From the NCBI RefSeq assembly GCF_000223905.1, contig NC_015948.1, positions 1,612,001 through 1,676,000 on the forward strand: a stretch of 64,000 bases of DNA. The letters are read 5' to 3'. The translations under genes and the position numbers were made by a program. Of this stretch, positions 46,229 to 55,434 are shown piece by piece. Under the pieces are notes generated by a model. The model did not search any database. It had not been told where the DNA came from and was given only the letters and a program-made list of their open reading frames with translations. Origin of the DNA: Haloarcula hispanica ATCC 33960. GTDB taxonomy: Archaea; Halobacteriota; Halobacteria; Halobacteriales; Haloarculaceae. The stretch's first letter is position 1, and each line of letters begins with the position of its first letter.

Positions 46229-46267
46229 GTATAAATCATGCGCCGCCCCAGCACCAAGGTATTAAAG
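46229..46267. promoter_or_regulatory. Divergent promoter pair between DUF7385-like gene and cobT
   Basis: On the minus strand, TTTATAC at about 46230-46237 stands about 26 bases before the small gene's start. On the plus strand, TATTAAAG at 46260-46267 stands about 30 bases before the cobT ATG. Both fit leaderless haloarchaeal transcripts. Confidence 0.5.
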
Positions 46268-46291
46268 TTCACTTGTGGTAATACAACTACA

Positions 46292-47332
46292 ATGACTTCA
46301 CCCGGTGGCGGAACGCGCTTCGCACTCGTCGCAGGAACCACGGAGACCGCGGATCGGGCGGGGATTAGCGCCGCCGGAGCCGACCCCGAACTGATGTCGG
46401 TAACGCCCGCGGCAGACGCCGAACTGGTGACTTACGGTAGTCCGGTTCGTACGGGTGTGACACCGGTCAGTCCCAGCGGCTGTCCGACGCCAGCGCTGGT
46501 GACACGAGCCGTCCGGGACGTCCTGGGATTTGACGTCACTGTGGTCGACGGCGGACTGGCCGAGAAAACGGGCGCGCCGACAGTCTCCGTCGGCGCACGC
46601 CCGGGAAAGGACATCGCGGAGCAGGACCCGGTGTCGACGGCCCACGGGGCGTTCGCGGCCGCCCGACAGCTCGGGCAGGCACTCCCGGCCGACGAGCTGT
46701 ATCTGGGCGAAACCATTCCCGGCGGGACGACGACGGCACTCGGCGTCCTCCGTGCGCTGGGCGAGGACGGGATGGTCTCCTCGTCGCTCCCCGAAAACCC
46801 CACAGCGCAGAAATCGGAGGTGGTCGCCGAGGGCCTCCAGGCCAGTTCGCTGGAACCGGGCGACGCCGCGAACGAACCGAAACGGGCGGTCCGCCGGATG
46901 GGTGACCCCGTTCTGGCAACGCTCGCCGGGCTGACCGCAGGGGCCGTCGAGAGCGATACCGCAGTGACGCTGGCCGGCGGCAGCCAGTGCGTCGCCGTCG
47001 CTGCGCTGGTCCGCCACGGCGGCTACGAGGGACCGCTCGGACTGGCGACGACGAGCTACGTGGCCGACGACGGGAGCGCCGACGTGCGGGCGTCGGCTGA
47101 CCGACTCGACCTCGACCTGACGGTGACAGACCCCGGCTTCGACCGGAGCGATCACGTCGCGATGGAGCGGTTTGTCGCCGGCGAGGCGAAGGAGGGGGTC
47201 GGCATGGGCGGCGCGCTGGCGCTCGCCGACCGCGCCGGCATCCCGATGGCGGAGGTCCGTGACCGCTTCGCGGCCATCTACGACGACCTGATCGGCGACG
47301 CGCCCACAGCAACGGCCGAGGAGAGGACGTGA
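46292..47332 (+). CDS. cobT: Archaeal CobT-type phosphoribosyltransferase (UPF0284)
   Basis: A 346-residue protein of the UPF0284/CobT family: [59 protein letters not shown]. It should activate the lower ligand base for cobamide synthesis. The gene overlaps the cbiA start region (GTGA at 47329-47332), so both are co-expressed. Confidence 0.87.
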   Translation: MTSPGGGTRFALVAGTTETADRAGISAAGADPELMSVTPAADAELVTYGSPVRTGVTPVSPSGCPTPALVTRAVRDVLGFDVTVVDGGLAEKTGAPTVSVGARPGKDIAEQDPVSTAHGAFAAARQLGQALPADELYLGETIPGGTTTALGVLRALGEDGMVSSSLPENPTAQKSEVVAEGLQASSLEPGDAANEPKRAVRRMGDPVLATLAGLTAGAVESDTAVTLAGGSQCVAVAALVRHGGYEGPLGLATTSYVADDGSADVRASADRLDLDLTVTDPGFDRSDHVAMERFVAGEAKEGVGMGGALALADRAGIPMAEVRDRFAAIYDDLIGDAPTATAEERT

Positions 47333-47334
47333 AC

Positions 47335-48654
47335 ATGGAGGGGTTCGTTCTCGCCGGCACAAGCTCCGGCGTCGGCAAGACCGTTGCCACGCTGGCGACC
47401 TTGACAGCGCTCGAAGACGCCGGGTATCAGCCCCAGCCGGCCAAGGCTGGCCCGGACTTCATTGACCCGAGTCATCACGAAGCACTCGTCGACACACCGT
47501 CGCGGACGCTCGACCCCTGGCTTGCGGGCGAGGACGGGATGCGCCGGACCTACTGGCGCGGCACGGGCGATATCTGCATTGTGGAGGGCGTGATGGGGCT
47601 CTACGACGGGACGAAGACGTCGACGGCAGCGGTCGCCGAGGGGCTGGACCTCCCGGTCGTTCTGGTCGTCGATGCGAAAGCCGGCATGGAGAGCGTCGCC
47701 GCGACGGCGCTGGGGTTCGCGCAGTACGCCGACCGCATCGGTGTCGACATCGAGGTGGCTGGCATCCTCGCACAGCGCGCCCACGGCGGCCGACACGCCG
47801 ACGGCATCAGGGACGCGCTCCCCGAGGGCCTCACCTACTTCGGTCGGATTCCGCCGATGTCGGACCTAGATATTCCGGACCGCCATCTCGGGCTACACAT
47901 GGGCTCGGAGGCCGGGCTCGACCGCGACGCGCTCTCGACGGCGGCGGAGACCATCGATATCGAACAGCTGGTCGACGTGGCACGGGAGCCACCGGAAGTC
48001 GCGCCTCAGGGAAAGGACAGCGACGGCGTGGCGGCCGACCACCGAATCGCCGTCGCGCAGGACAGCGCGTTCTGTTTCATCTACCCCTCAGTACTCGAAC
48101 GACTCCGGTCTGAGGCGTCCGTCGAGCCGTTCTCGCCGGTCGCCGGTGACTCGGTGCCCGACGCCGACGCCATATATCTGCCCGGCGGCTATCCGGAACT
48201 CCACGGAGAGTCGCTCGAAACCGGCGGCACACTCGACGAGATAGCCCGTCGTGCCGCCGACGGCGTCCCGGTCTACGGCGAGTGCGGCGGCCTGATGGCG
48301 CTGTCGGAGTCGCTGACGACGACCGACGGCGACACCTACGAGATGGCTGGAGTTCTCCCCGCAGATATCGAGATGCAGGAGCGGTATCAGGCGCTTGACC
48401 ACGTTGAGTTAGAAGCACGGACAGACACCGCCGTGGCCGCGTCCGGAGCGCACCGCCGCGGACACGAGTTTCACTACTCCGCTGCGGCCCTCGGCAGCGA
48501 TGCGTCGTTCGCTTTCGACATGGTTCGGGGCGACGGTATCGACGGCGAACACGACGGCCTCACAGAATACAGCACCATCGGGACGTACTGTCATTGCCAC
48601 GGCGAAAGTGGCGCGTTCGACCGTCTGCTTGCAGTGCCTTCGAAGGATATCTGA
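47335..48654 (+). CDS. cbiA: Cobyrinate a,c-diamide synthase
   Basis: A 439-residue CbiA protein: N-terminal P-loop FVLAGTSSGVGKTVATLA with VEGVMGLYDG, and C-terminal amidotransferase domain with GECGGLMALSESL (Cys nucleophile) and HEFHYS (His). It amidates the corrin ring using glutamine and ATP. A GTG two codons upstream at 47329 may also be used because it overlaps the cobT stop. Confidence 0.9.
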   Translation: MEGFVLAGTSSGVGKTVATLATLTALEDAGYQPQPAKAGPDFIDPSHHEALVDTPSRTLDPWLAGEDGMRRTYWRGTGDICIVEGVMGLYDGTKTSTAAVAEGLDLPVVLVVDAKAGMESVAATALGFAQYADRIGVDIEVAGILAQRAHGGRHADGIRDALPEGLTYFGRIPPMSDLDIPDRHLGLHMGSEAGLDRDALSTAAETIDIEQLVDVAREPPEVAPQGKDSDGVAADHRIAVAQDSAFCFIYPSVLERLRSEASVEPFSPVAGDSVPDADAIYLPGGYPELHGESLETGGTLDEIARRAADGVPVYGECGGLMALSESLTTTDGDTYEMAGVLPADIEMQERYQALDHVELEARTDTAVAASGAHRRGHEFHYSAAALGSDASFAFDMVRGDGIDGEHDGLTEYSTIGTYCHCHGESGAFDRLLAVPSKDI

Positions 48655-48726
48655 CGTACGGCCCGCCGTCGGACGCGTGGCTGACTGCCCGCAACCTTTT
48701 TTTCGACAGACAGCGTCGTTCTGATA

Positions 48727-49536
48727 ATGAACGAGTTGCGCGACCTGCTCGGAGACCTGGTCGCAGACGTCGACGCCGTGTTCCTGTTTTCCCCGAACGC
48801 GTCGTTCTTCGAGGAGTTCGACGACGTTGACGAGGAAATCGTCGTCGTCGGCCCGGAGAACACCCTCGATGCGGAGCCGTTCGTCGAACTACCGATCGAT
48901 TTCACTGACCTCGAAGGCCGTCTCCGCTTTGGTATCGAGGGCGCACTGGAGCAGGGCATCGTCGACGAGGGCGACGAGGTGCTCTGTGTGACAGAGGTGC
49001 TGGACGGGGCCGAGAACACGCTCGTGCGGGTCCAGACCAACGACTTCTCACCGTCCGGCGTGTACGACATGTTCGTCAACTCGCGGGCGGACGCAAGCGT
49101 CGTTCGTGACGTGTTCGAGGTCGCCATCGAACTGGGGAAGAAAGGCCAGAAGGGCAAGCCCGTCGGCGCGCTGTTCGTCGTCGGCGACGCCGGCAAGGTG
49201 ATGAACAAGTCCCGGCCGCTGTCGTACAACCCTTTCGAGAAGTCCCACGTCCACGTCGGCGACCCCATTGTCAACGTGATGCTCAAGGAGTTCTCGCGGC
49301 TCGACGGTGCCTTTGTCATCTCCGACGCCGGCAAGATCGTCTCCGCGTACCGGTACCTCGAACCCTCCGCAGAGGGGGTCGACATCCCCAAGGGACTCGG
49401 TGCTCGGCACATGGCGGCCGGCGCGGTCACCCGTGACACCATGGCGACGGCTATCGTTCTCTCGGAGAGCGACGGGCTCGTACGGGCGTTCAAAGGCGGG
49501 GAGTTAGTCCTCGAGATCGATCCCGAGGAGTACTGA
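48727..49536 (+). CDS. dacZ: Archaeal diadenylate cyclase
   Basis: A 269-residue protein with a C-terminal DAC domain: RLDGAFVISDAGKI has the DGA motif and GLGARHMAAGAVTRDT the RHxxA motif, both needed for cyclic di-AMP formation. The N-terminal 140 residues are the pyruvate-kinase-like domain typical of DacZ. It is coupled to an MscS-like channel gene two bases downstream, consistent with c-di-AMP roles in osmotic balance. Confidence 0.92.
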   Translation: MNELRDLLGDLVADVDAVFLFSPNASFFEEFDDVDEEIVVVGPENTLDAEPFVELPIDFTDLEGRLRFGIEGALEQGIVDEGDEVLCVTEVLDGAENTLVRVQTNDFSPSGVYDMFVNSRADASVVRDVFEVAIELGKKGQKGKPVGALFVVGDAGKVMNKSRPLSYNPFEKSHVHVGDPIVNVMLKEFSRLDGAFVISDAGKIVSAYRYLEPSAEGVDIPKGLGARHMAAGAVTRDTMATAIVLSESDGLVRAFKGGELVLEIDPEEY

Positions 49537-49538
49537 GG

Positions 49539-50333
49539 ATGCAGTTTGGTTTCGACTGGGCAACCATCATCCGGCAGGTGTTCTCGCCACAGGGAACGTT
49601 CGTCTTTTCGCTCGTGGTACTGGCGTTTGGCATCGTGCTCGGCTATCTCGTCTGGCGCTCGTCCCGGCGGTTCATGCGCGAACTCGGTGTGCCAGAGGCA
49701 GTTGAGGGGACACCGTTCGAGCGGACGGCGCGGGGACTCGGCACATCAACTGTCGGCATCGTCTCGAACCTGGCGGCGCTGTTTATCTACATTACGACGG
49801 TCACCGCCGTCCTCAACATCGCGCAACTGACAGACCCGGAACTGTACTGGGCCCGCTTCACGTCGTTCCTACCTGACCTGTTTATCGCCCTGTTCGCCGT
49901 CATCATCGGCCTCATCGCGGGCGACAAGGCCAAGCTCATCGTCTCCGAGCGACTGCGCAGCGTCAAGATGCCCGAGGCGACGGTGCTGCCCGAACTCGTC
50001 AAGTACAGTATCTTCTATCTGGCAGTACTCATCGCACTCGGGCAACTGGGCGTCGAGACGCTCGCCCTGCTCATTCTCCTCGGGGCGTACGCGTTCGGGC
50101 TGGTGTTCGTCTGTGGACTGGCACTGAAGGACATCCTGCAGGCCGGTGCAGCCGGTCTTTACCTCCTGTTGACAGAGCCATACAGCATCGGGGACGAAAT
50201 TGTCATCGGTGACCAGAGCGGCATCGTGCAAGAAGTCGACATCCTCGTCACGCGTATCGAGAGCGACGGCGAGGAGTACATCATCCCGAACAAGCGCGTG
50301 TTCAACACGGGTATCGTCCGTATTCGCGGCTAA
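49539..50333 (+). CDS. MscS-like mechanosensitive channel protein
   Basis: A 264-residue membrane protein with four or five hydrophobic helices and a C-terminal beta domain (AAGLYLLLTEPYSIGDEIVI, QEVDILVTRIESDGEEYIIP NKRVF). It lies in the dacZ operon. It may export ions during hypo-osmotic shock, perhaps regulated by the c-di-AMP made by its neighbour (inference). Confidence 0.88.
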   Translation: MQFGFDWATIIRQVFSPQGTFVFSLVVLAFGIVLGYLVWRSSRRFMRELGVPEAVEGTPFERTARGLGTSTVGIVSNLAALFIYITTVTAVLNIAQLTDPELYWARFTSFLPDLFIALFAVIIGLIAGDKAKLIVSERLRSVKMPEATVLPELVKYSIFYLAVLIALGQLGVETLALLILLGAYAFGLVFVCGLALKDILQAGAAGLYLLLTEPYSIGDEIVIGDQSGIVQEVDILVTRIESDGEEYIIPNKRVFNTGIVRIRG

Positions 50334-50339
50334 GTGAGG

Positions 50340-50858
50340 TTACGCTTCTTCGGTTGTCTCGTCGTCCGCGCCCAGCGGTTCGGCCGGGACGCCAGCAACG
50401 GTCGTCTCTGGCGGCACGTCGGCAGTCACGAGCGAGTTCGCGGCGACCTGTGCGCCCGGGCCGATTTCGACGCCGGGAAGCACAATCGCGCCCGCACCAA
50501 TCATGGCCCGTTCGCCGACAACGACTTCGCCAGTGCGGTACTCGTCCTGCAGGAACTCGTGACACAGCAGCGTCGCGTCGTAGCCGATGATAGCGTGGTC
50601 CTCGACGGTGATGAGTTCCGGCCAGAACACGTCCGGCGTTGACTCCAAGCCCCACGCGACGCTGTCGCCGACAGTGACACCGAGTCGCGAGAGCAGCCAG
50701 TTCTTCAGTCGGAGGCTCGGCGAGATGCGACAGACGAGGATGACGACGTAGTTGACCATCACCCGGAGCGGGTGTTTGGCGTCAGGCCACGGGAACAGGG
50801 AATTGTGCGGGCCGGGCGTCGGGTGCTGGCGCAGTCGGTCGTGTCGTGGACCACTCAC
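50340..50858 (-). CDS. Left-handed beta-helix acyltransferase
   Basis: A 172-residue protein starting with GTG at 50858 (VSGPRHDRLRQHPTPGPHNS); an ATG only appears deep in the sequence, and the ORF extends upstream into purD-complement sequence without merit. Hexapeptide repeats are visible (AIIGYDATLLCHEFLQDEYR, VVVGERAMIGAGAIVLPGVE, VAANSLVTADVPPETTVAGV). It resembles maltose or O-acetyltransferase-like enzymes; acceptor unknown. Confidence 0.82.
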   Translation of the reverse strand: MSGPRHDRLRQHPTPGPHNSLFPWPDAKHPLRVMVNYVVILVCRISPSLRLKNWLLSRLGVTVGDSVAWGLESTPDVFWPELITVEDHAIIGYDATLLCHEFLQDEYRTGEVVVGERAMIGAGAIVLPGVEIGPGAQVAANSLVTADVPPETTVAGVPAEPLGADDETTEEA

Positions 50859-50913
50859 GTCTGTCGTGTACGGGGCCGCGGTAATCAAACCCGTCGGCTC
50901 CGATGCCGCACGC

Positions 50914-52266
50914 TCAGTCCGCGCCGCCGCGGATGTCGTCCATATGGTCGATACGCTGCTGAACCAGGTCGGCTTTACCGATGTCGTGGCGGACCCGAAG
51001 CCCCTCCGTGCCGGCCCGCTGAAGCGCTTCTTCGGCGATGGCCTCCGCGTCGCCAATCGTTTCTGCGAGGCCGACAACGGCGTAGGAGCGAGAGGTAGTC
51101 GTGTAGATACCGTCCTCACGGTCGTCGACGCTGGCGTAGCACAGCAGCGCCTCCGGGGCCGTCTCCGGGTCGTCACCGGACTGCTTGCGGTGGTCGTTGA
51201 CGACCTCCGCGATGACGTCGTCGTCGATTGGTACCTTCGCCCCGGCGTCGGGGTCGGTCGGGTAGCCGTCCGGGACGGCGTACTTGCAGACGGTCGCCAG
51301 CGGGCGGAAGGAGAGCTGTGGCAGGGGGTCGTCGTCGCGTGCGGCGGTCAGTACGTCGAGGAAGTCCGTGTTGAGCACCGGCAGCGTGTTCATCGCCTCG
51401 GGGTCGCCAAAGCGAGCGTTGAACTCCACGACGCGTGGCCCAGTCTCGGTGAGCATGAACTGCCCGTAGAGGACGCCCTTGTACCCGTCAAGGGCCTCAA
51501 CGGTGGCCCGGAGCACGTCGACGGCGTCCATGTAGTCATCCTCGTCCATGAACGGGAGGTGGAGGCTGGAGTCCGAATAGCTCCCCATCCCGCCGGTGTT
51601 CGGCCCCTCGTCGCCCTCGTAGGCGCGCTTGTGGTCCTGCACCGCCGGCGTGACGCGCAGTTGGCCGTTGGCGACAAAGGCCTGGACGGTGAACTCCTCG
51701 CCGACGAGGCGCTCCTCGAGGACGACGCGGTCGTAGTCGGAACTCCGGAGGTATTCCTTGGCCTCCGCGGCGGTACACTGGTCGCCGATGACACGGACGC
51801 CCTTGCCGCCGGTGAGGCCGGCGGGCTTGACCGCGAGGTCGCCGTCGTACTCGTCGATGTACTCGCAGGCGGCGTCCATGTCCTCGAACGTCTCGAAGTC
51901 CGGACAGCCGGGGATGTCGTGTTCCCGCATGAACCGCCGCTGGAACGCCTTGTCCGTCTCGATGCGAGCCTCCGCCTCCTGTGGCCCAAAGGTGTAGACG
52001 CCGGCGTCGTCCAGCGCGTCGGCGACCCCGGCTGCAAGGGCCGCTTCGGGTCCGATGACGGCGAGCGTCGCGTCGACCTCCTGGGCGTAGGTCGTCACTG
52101 CCGTCGGGTTTGTCGTGTCGAGTGCCTCGAAACCGTCGGCCAGTGCGACAATACCCGGGTTCCGGTTGCCGGCACAGGCGTACAGCTCCCCCGGTGAGTC
52201 CGCGAGCGAGCGCGCAATCGCGTGTTCCCGGCCGCCGCCACCCACGAGCAGCACTGTCTCTGTCAT
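50914..52266 (-). CDS. purD: Phosphoribosylamine-glycine ligase
   Basis: A 450-residue ATP-grasp enzyme of purine synthesis. The beginning VLLVGGGGREHAIARSLADS, LAVKPAGLTGGKGVRVI, and GVLYGQFMLTETGPRVVEFN with NARFGDPE are the family signature. It joins glycine to phosphoribosylamine. It is followed on the same strand by the LbH acyltransferase after 55 bases. Length is normal. Confidence 0.95.
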   Translation of the reverse strand: MTETVLLVGGGGREHAIARSLADSPGELYACAGNRNPGIVALADGFEALDTTNPTAVTTYAQEVDATLAVIGPEAALAAGVADALDDAGVYTFGPQEAEARIETDKAFQRRFMREHDIPGCPDFETFEDMDAACEYIDEYDGDLAVKPAGLTGGKGVRVIGDQCTAAEAKEYLRSSDYDRVVLEERLVGEEFTVQAFVANGQLRVTPAVQDHKRAYEGDEGPNTGGMGSYSDSSLHLPFMDEDDYMDAVDVLRATVEALDGYKGVLYGQFMLTETGPRVVEFNARFGDPEAMNTLPVLNTDFLDVLTAARDDDPLPQLSFRPLATVCKYAVPDGYPTDPDAGAKVPIDDDVIAEVVNDHRKQSGDDPETAPEALLCYASVDDREDGIYTTTSRSYAVVGLAETIGDAEAIAEEALQRAGTEGLRVRHDIGKADLVQQRIDHMDDIRGGAD

Positions 52267-52346
52267 ACTCGAAGGCCGGATTGGCTCTCACCTAAGTATT
52301 GTCTTTTCGGGGGTTCAGGGACGCCCTCGATGGCCCCGAAGCCGAC

Positions 52347-52673
52347 TCACTCACGCTCTTGGAGGTCCTCGATAGCCGCCTCCTGCTCGCTCCGAGTGAG
52401 GCCGCCGGCCTCGGCGAAGCGGCCGTTGTACTGCCACTCAGGAATGGCGTCCCACGCCGACCCGTCATCGGTGTTGCCACCCCGTTTCCAGACCCACACC
52501 GTGGTCAGGGCGAGGCCCCCACCGATTGCCACACCGAACGACTGCAGGACAGTGAGCCCCAGCACGCTGAGCCCGGCGGCGACCACTGGGCCGAAAAAGA
52601 AGACTGTGACGACGGCGCCGACGAGAAACTGCCGCTTGCGACCCGACAGCGAGAGGGACACCGTCTTGCTCAT
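52347..52673 (-). CDS. Small membrane protein with two transmembrane helices
   Basis: A 108-residue protein with an N-terminal RKR and two hydrophobic segments (FLVGAVVTVFFFGPVVAAGL, LQSFGVAIGGGLALTTVWVW), then an acidic tail with EWQYNGRFAEAGGLTRSEQE. It looks conserved in haloarchaea; function unknown. Confidence 0.75.
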   Translation of the reverse strand: MSKTVSLSLSGRKRQFLVGAVVTVFFFGPVVAAGLSVLGLTVLQSFGVAIGGGLALTTVWVWKRGGNTDDGSAWDAIPEWQYNGRFAEAGGLTRSEQEAAIEDLQERE

Positions 52674-52780
52674 GGCAAATGGTCATCATATCTACGCAAA
52701 TTTCTTGTGATAACCTCGGTCCGAGAGAGACAGTCACGGAGGACACACCCCTTTTGAGTCCGGCACTCCGAGAGACAGGC

Positions 52781-54934
52781 ATGAGCGACACGACGGACCC
52801 GACATCTCGCAACCGACTCGACGAGGCAGAGAGCCCGTATCTCCGCCAGCACGCGGACAACCCCGTCAACTGGCAGCCCTGGGACGAGCAAGCCCTGGAG
52901 GCCGCCAAGGAACGGGACGTGCCCATCTTCCTCTCGATCGGCTACGCGGCGTGTCACTGGTGTCACGTCATGGAGGAGGAGAGCTTCGAGAACGAGGCCA
53001 TCGCCGAGCAACTCAACGAGCACTTCGTCCCGATAAAGGTCGACCGCGAGGAGCGGCCGGACCTCGATTCGGTGTACATGAGCATCTGCCAGCAGGTGAC
53101 CGGTGGCGGTGGCTGGCCGCTGTCGGCCTGGCTCACGCCCGAAGGCGAGCCGTTCTACGTCGGGACGTACTTCCCGCCGGAGGAGAAGCGCGGCCAGCCG
53201 GGCTTTGGCGACCTGCTCCAGCGGCTCGCCGACTCGTGGTCGGACCCCGAACAGCGCGAGGAGATGGAGAACCGCGCCCAGCAGTGGACCGAGGCCATCG
53301 AGAGCGACCTCGAAGCGACGCCGGCCAACCCAGAGGACCCAGCGGAGGATATCATCCAAACTGCCGGAACGATTGCCCACCGCGGCGCGGACCGGCAGGA
53401 CGGCGGCTGGGGCTCCGGTGGCCCGAAGTTCCCCCAGAACGGGCGGCTCCATGCACTTCTGCGAGCCCACGCGGACGGCGGCCAAGAGGACTACCTGACC
53501 GTCGTCGAGGAGACGCTGGACGTGATGGCCGACCGGGGGCTGTACGACCACGTCGGCGGGGGCTTCCACCGCTACGCGACGGACCAGCAGTGGGCCGTCC
53601 CGCACTTCGAGAAGATGCTGTACGACAACGCCGAGATCCCGCGGGCCTTCCTCGCCGGCTACCAGGCCATCGGCTCGGAGCGCTACGCGTCGGTCGTGCG
53701 GGAGACCTTCGAGTTCGTTCAGCGCGAGCTGCAACACCCCGACGGGGGCTTTTTCAGCACGTTGGACGCCGAAAGTGTCCCACCTGAAGATCCGGATGGC
53801 GACAGCGAGGAAGGGCTGTTCTACGTCTGGACGCCCGAGCAGGTCCACGACGCCGTCGATGACGAGACTGACGCTGACATCTTCTGTGACTACTACGGCG
53901 TCACTGAGCCGGGCAACTTCGAGGGGGCGACGGTGCTCGCCGTCCGGAAGCCGGTGTCAGTGCTGGCCGAGGAGTACGAACAAAGCGAGGACGAAATCAC
54001 GGCGAGCCTCCAGCGCGCACTGAACGAGACGTTCGAGGCCCGCGAAGAACGTCCGCGGCCGGCCCGCGACGAAAAGGTGCTGGCCGGCTGGAACGGTCTG
54101 ATGATTCGGGCGCTCGCCGAGGGCGCGATTGTCCTCGATGACGCCTACGCCGACGTGGCCGCCGACGCCCTCTCGTTCGTTCGGGAGCACCTGTGGGACG
54201 CCGATGCGGAGCGACTCAATCGCCGCTACAAGGACGGCGACGTGGCCATCGACGGCTATCTGGAGGACTACGCGTTCCTCGGCCGCGGCGCGCTGACGCT
54301 GTTCGAGGCGACCGGCAACGTGGAGCACCTCGCGTTCGCGATGGACCTCGGCCAGGCCATCACCGAGGTGTTCTGGGACGACGACGAGGGCACGCTCTTT
54401 TTCACGCCGACCGGCGGCGAATCGCTGGTCGCGCGACCCCAGGAACTGACCGACCAGTCGACGCCCTCCAGCACCGGCGTCGCCGTCGACCTCCTGCTGT
54501 CGCTATCCCATTTCAGCGACGATGACCGCTTCGAGACGGTCGCAGAGCGGGTCATCCGCACCCACGCCGACCGCGTCTCCTCGAACCCGCTCCAGCACGC
54601 CTCGCTCACGCTAGCGACGGATACCTACGAGCAGGGTGCGCTGGAACTGACGCTGGTCGGCGACCAGTCGGACTACCCGAGCGAGTGGACGGAGACCCTC
54701 GCCCAGCGGTACGTCCCGCGCCGCCTGCTGGCTCACCGACCGGCCGACGATACCGGTTTCGAGCAGTGGCTCGACGCGCTCGAACTGGACGAGTCACCGC
54801 CGATCTGGGCCGGCCGCGAGCAGGTCGACGATGAGCCGACAGTGTACGCGTGTCGGAACTTCGCCTGTTCGCCGCCGAAACACGACCTCGGGACGGCGTT
54901 AGACTGGGGCACAACGGCCGACGACGGAGAGTAG
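52781..54934 (+). CDS. DUF255 thioredoxin-fold protein (YyaL/SSP411 family)
   Basis: A 717-residue protein. The first ~170 residues carry the thioredoxin-like DUF255 domain (SPYLRQHADNPVNWQPWDEQ, IGYAACHWCHVMEEESFEN) with a CHWC redox motif. The rest is an alpha/alpha-toroid like that of glycoside hydrolases and epimerases (GGGFHRYATDQQWAVPHFEK MLYDNA). Biological role is unresolved. Start at 52781 chosen by composition (MSDTTDPTSRNRLDEAESPY). It is convergent with a thioredoxin gene. Confidence 0.9.
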   Translation: MSDTTDPTSRNRLDEAESPYLRQHADNPVNWQPWDEQALEAAKERDVPIFLSIGYAACHWCHVMEEESFENEAIAEQLNEHFVPIKVDREERPDLDSVYMSICQQVTGGGGWPLSAWLTPEGEPFYVGTYFPPEEKRGQPGFGDLLQRLADSWSDPEQREEMENRAQQWTEAIESDLEATPANPEDPAEDIIQTAGTIAHRGADRQDGGWGSGGPKFPQNGRLHALLRAHADGGQEDYLTVVEETLDVMADRGLYDHVGGGFHRYATDQQWAVPHFEKMLYDNAEIPRAFLAGYQAIGSERYASVVRETFEFVQRELQHPDGGFFSTLDAESVPPEDPDGDSEEGLFYVWTPEQVHDAVDDETDADIFCDYYGVTEPGNFEGATVLAVRKPVSVLAEEYEQSEDEITASLQRALNETFEAREERPRPARDEKVLAGWNGLMIRALAEGAIVLDDAYADVAADALSFVREHLWDADAERLNRRYKDGDVAIDGYLEDYAFLGRGALTLFEATGNVEHLAFAMDLGQAITEVFWDDDEGTLFFTPTGGESLVARPQELTDQSTPSSTGVAVDLLLSLSHFSDDDRFETVAERVIRTHADRVSSNPLQHASLTLATDTYEQGALELTLVGDQSDYPSEWTETLAQRYVPRRLLAHRPADDTGFEQWLDALELDESPPIWAGREQVDDEPTVYACRNFACSPPKHDLGTALDWGTTADDGE

Positions 54935-54936
54935 CC

Positions 54937-55326
54937 TCACGCCATCGCGTCTTCGATCTGGTCGGCGAGAGACACGGCGATAGGGACCGGCTCCTCCTCG
55001 ACAAAGCGGGCTATCTCCTCGCCGTCGTGCTCGACGACGACCGTCGGAATGAGTTCGATGTCGTACTCCTCGACATGTGGTCCGGTTTTCGAGTCGTCGT
55101 CTTCCTTCTCGACGGGATAGTGGTGAATCTGGGCGTCCGGGATATGGGCGGCTTTCAGGGCCGCGCCGAAGTCGGGGAGCTGGGCCCGGCAGTCCTTGCA
55201 CCAGTCGCCGCCCCAGATCTTGTACTCGAACTCATCAGCGTAGTGTGTGAGAACGTCGACGGTGTCGGAATAGGCGTCTTCGACCCACACCGGGTTCGGC
55301 TCCATGGTTTCGAGCGTTTGACTCAT
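54937..55326 (-). CDS. Thioredoxin-family protein
   Basis: A 129-residue protein with the redox motif WGGDWCKDCRAQLPDF and a cis-Pro segment IELIPTVVVEHDGEEIAR. The CxxC spacing is WCKDC, a variant of WCGPC. It is convergent with the DUF255 gene, with three bases between the stops, so a related redox role is possible. Confidence 0.88.
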   Translation of the reverse strand: MSQTLETMEPNPVWVEDAYSDTVDVLTHYADEFEYKIWGGDWCKDCRAQLPDFGAALKAAHIPDAQIHHYPVEKEDDDSKTGPHVEEYDIELIPTVVVEHDGEEIARFVEEEPVPIAVSLADQIEDAMA

Positions 55327-55434
55327 AGCTGGCTGTATGTAGTCAGGGGGCTTGAAATCCCCGGCCGTGAATTTTCCGCTTCAGACGGGCTCCAGCGGAA
55401 AATCGGTGTTTCAGCCGAGGCGAGTCCGGACGCG

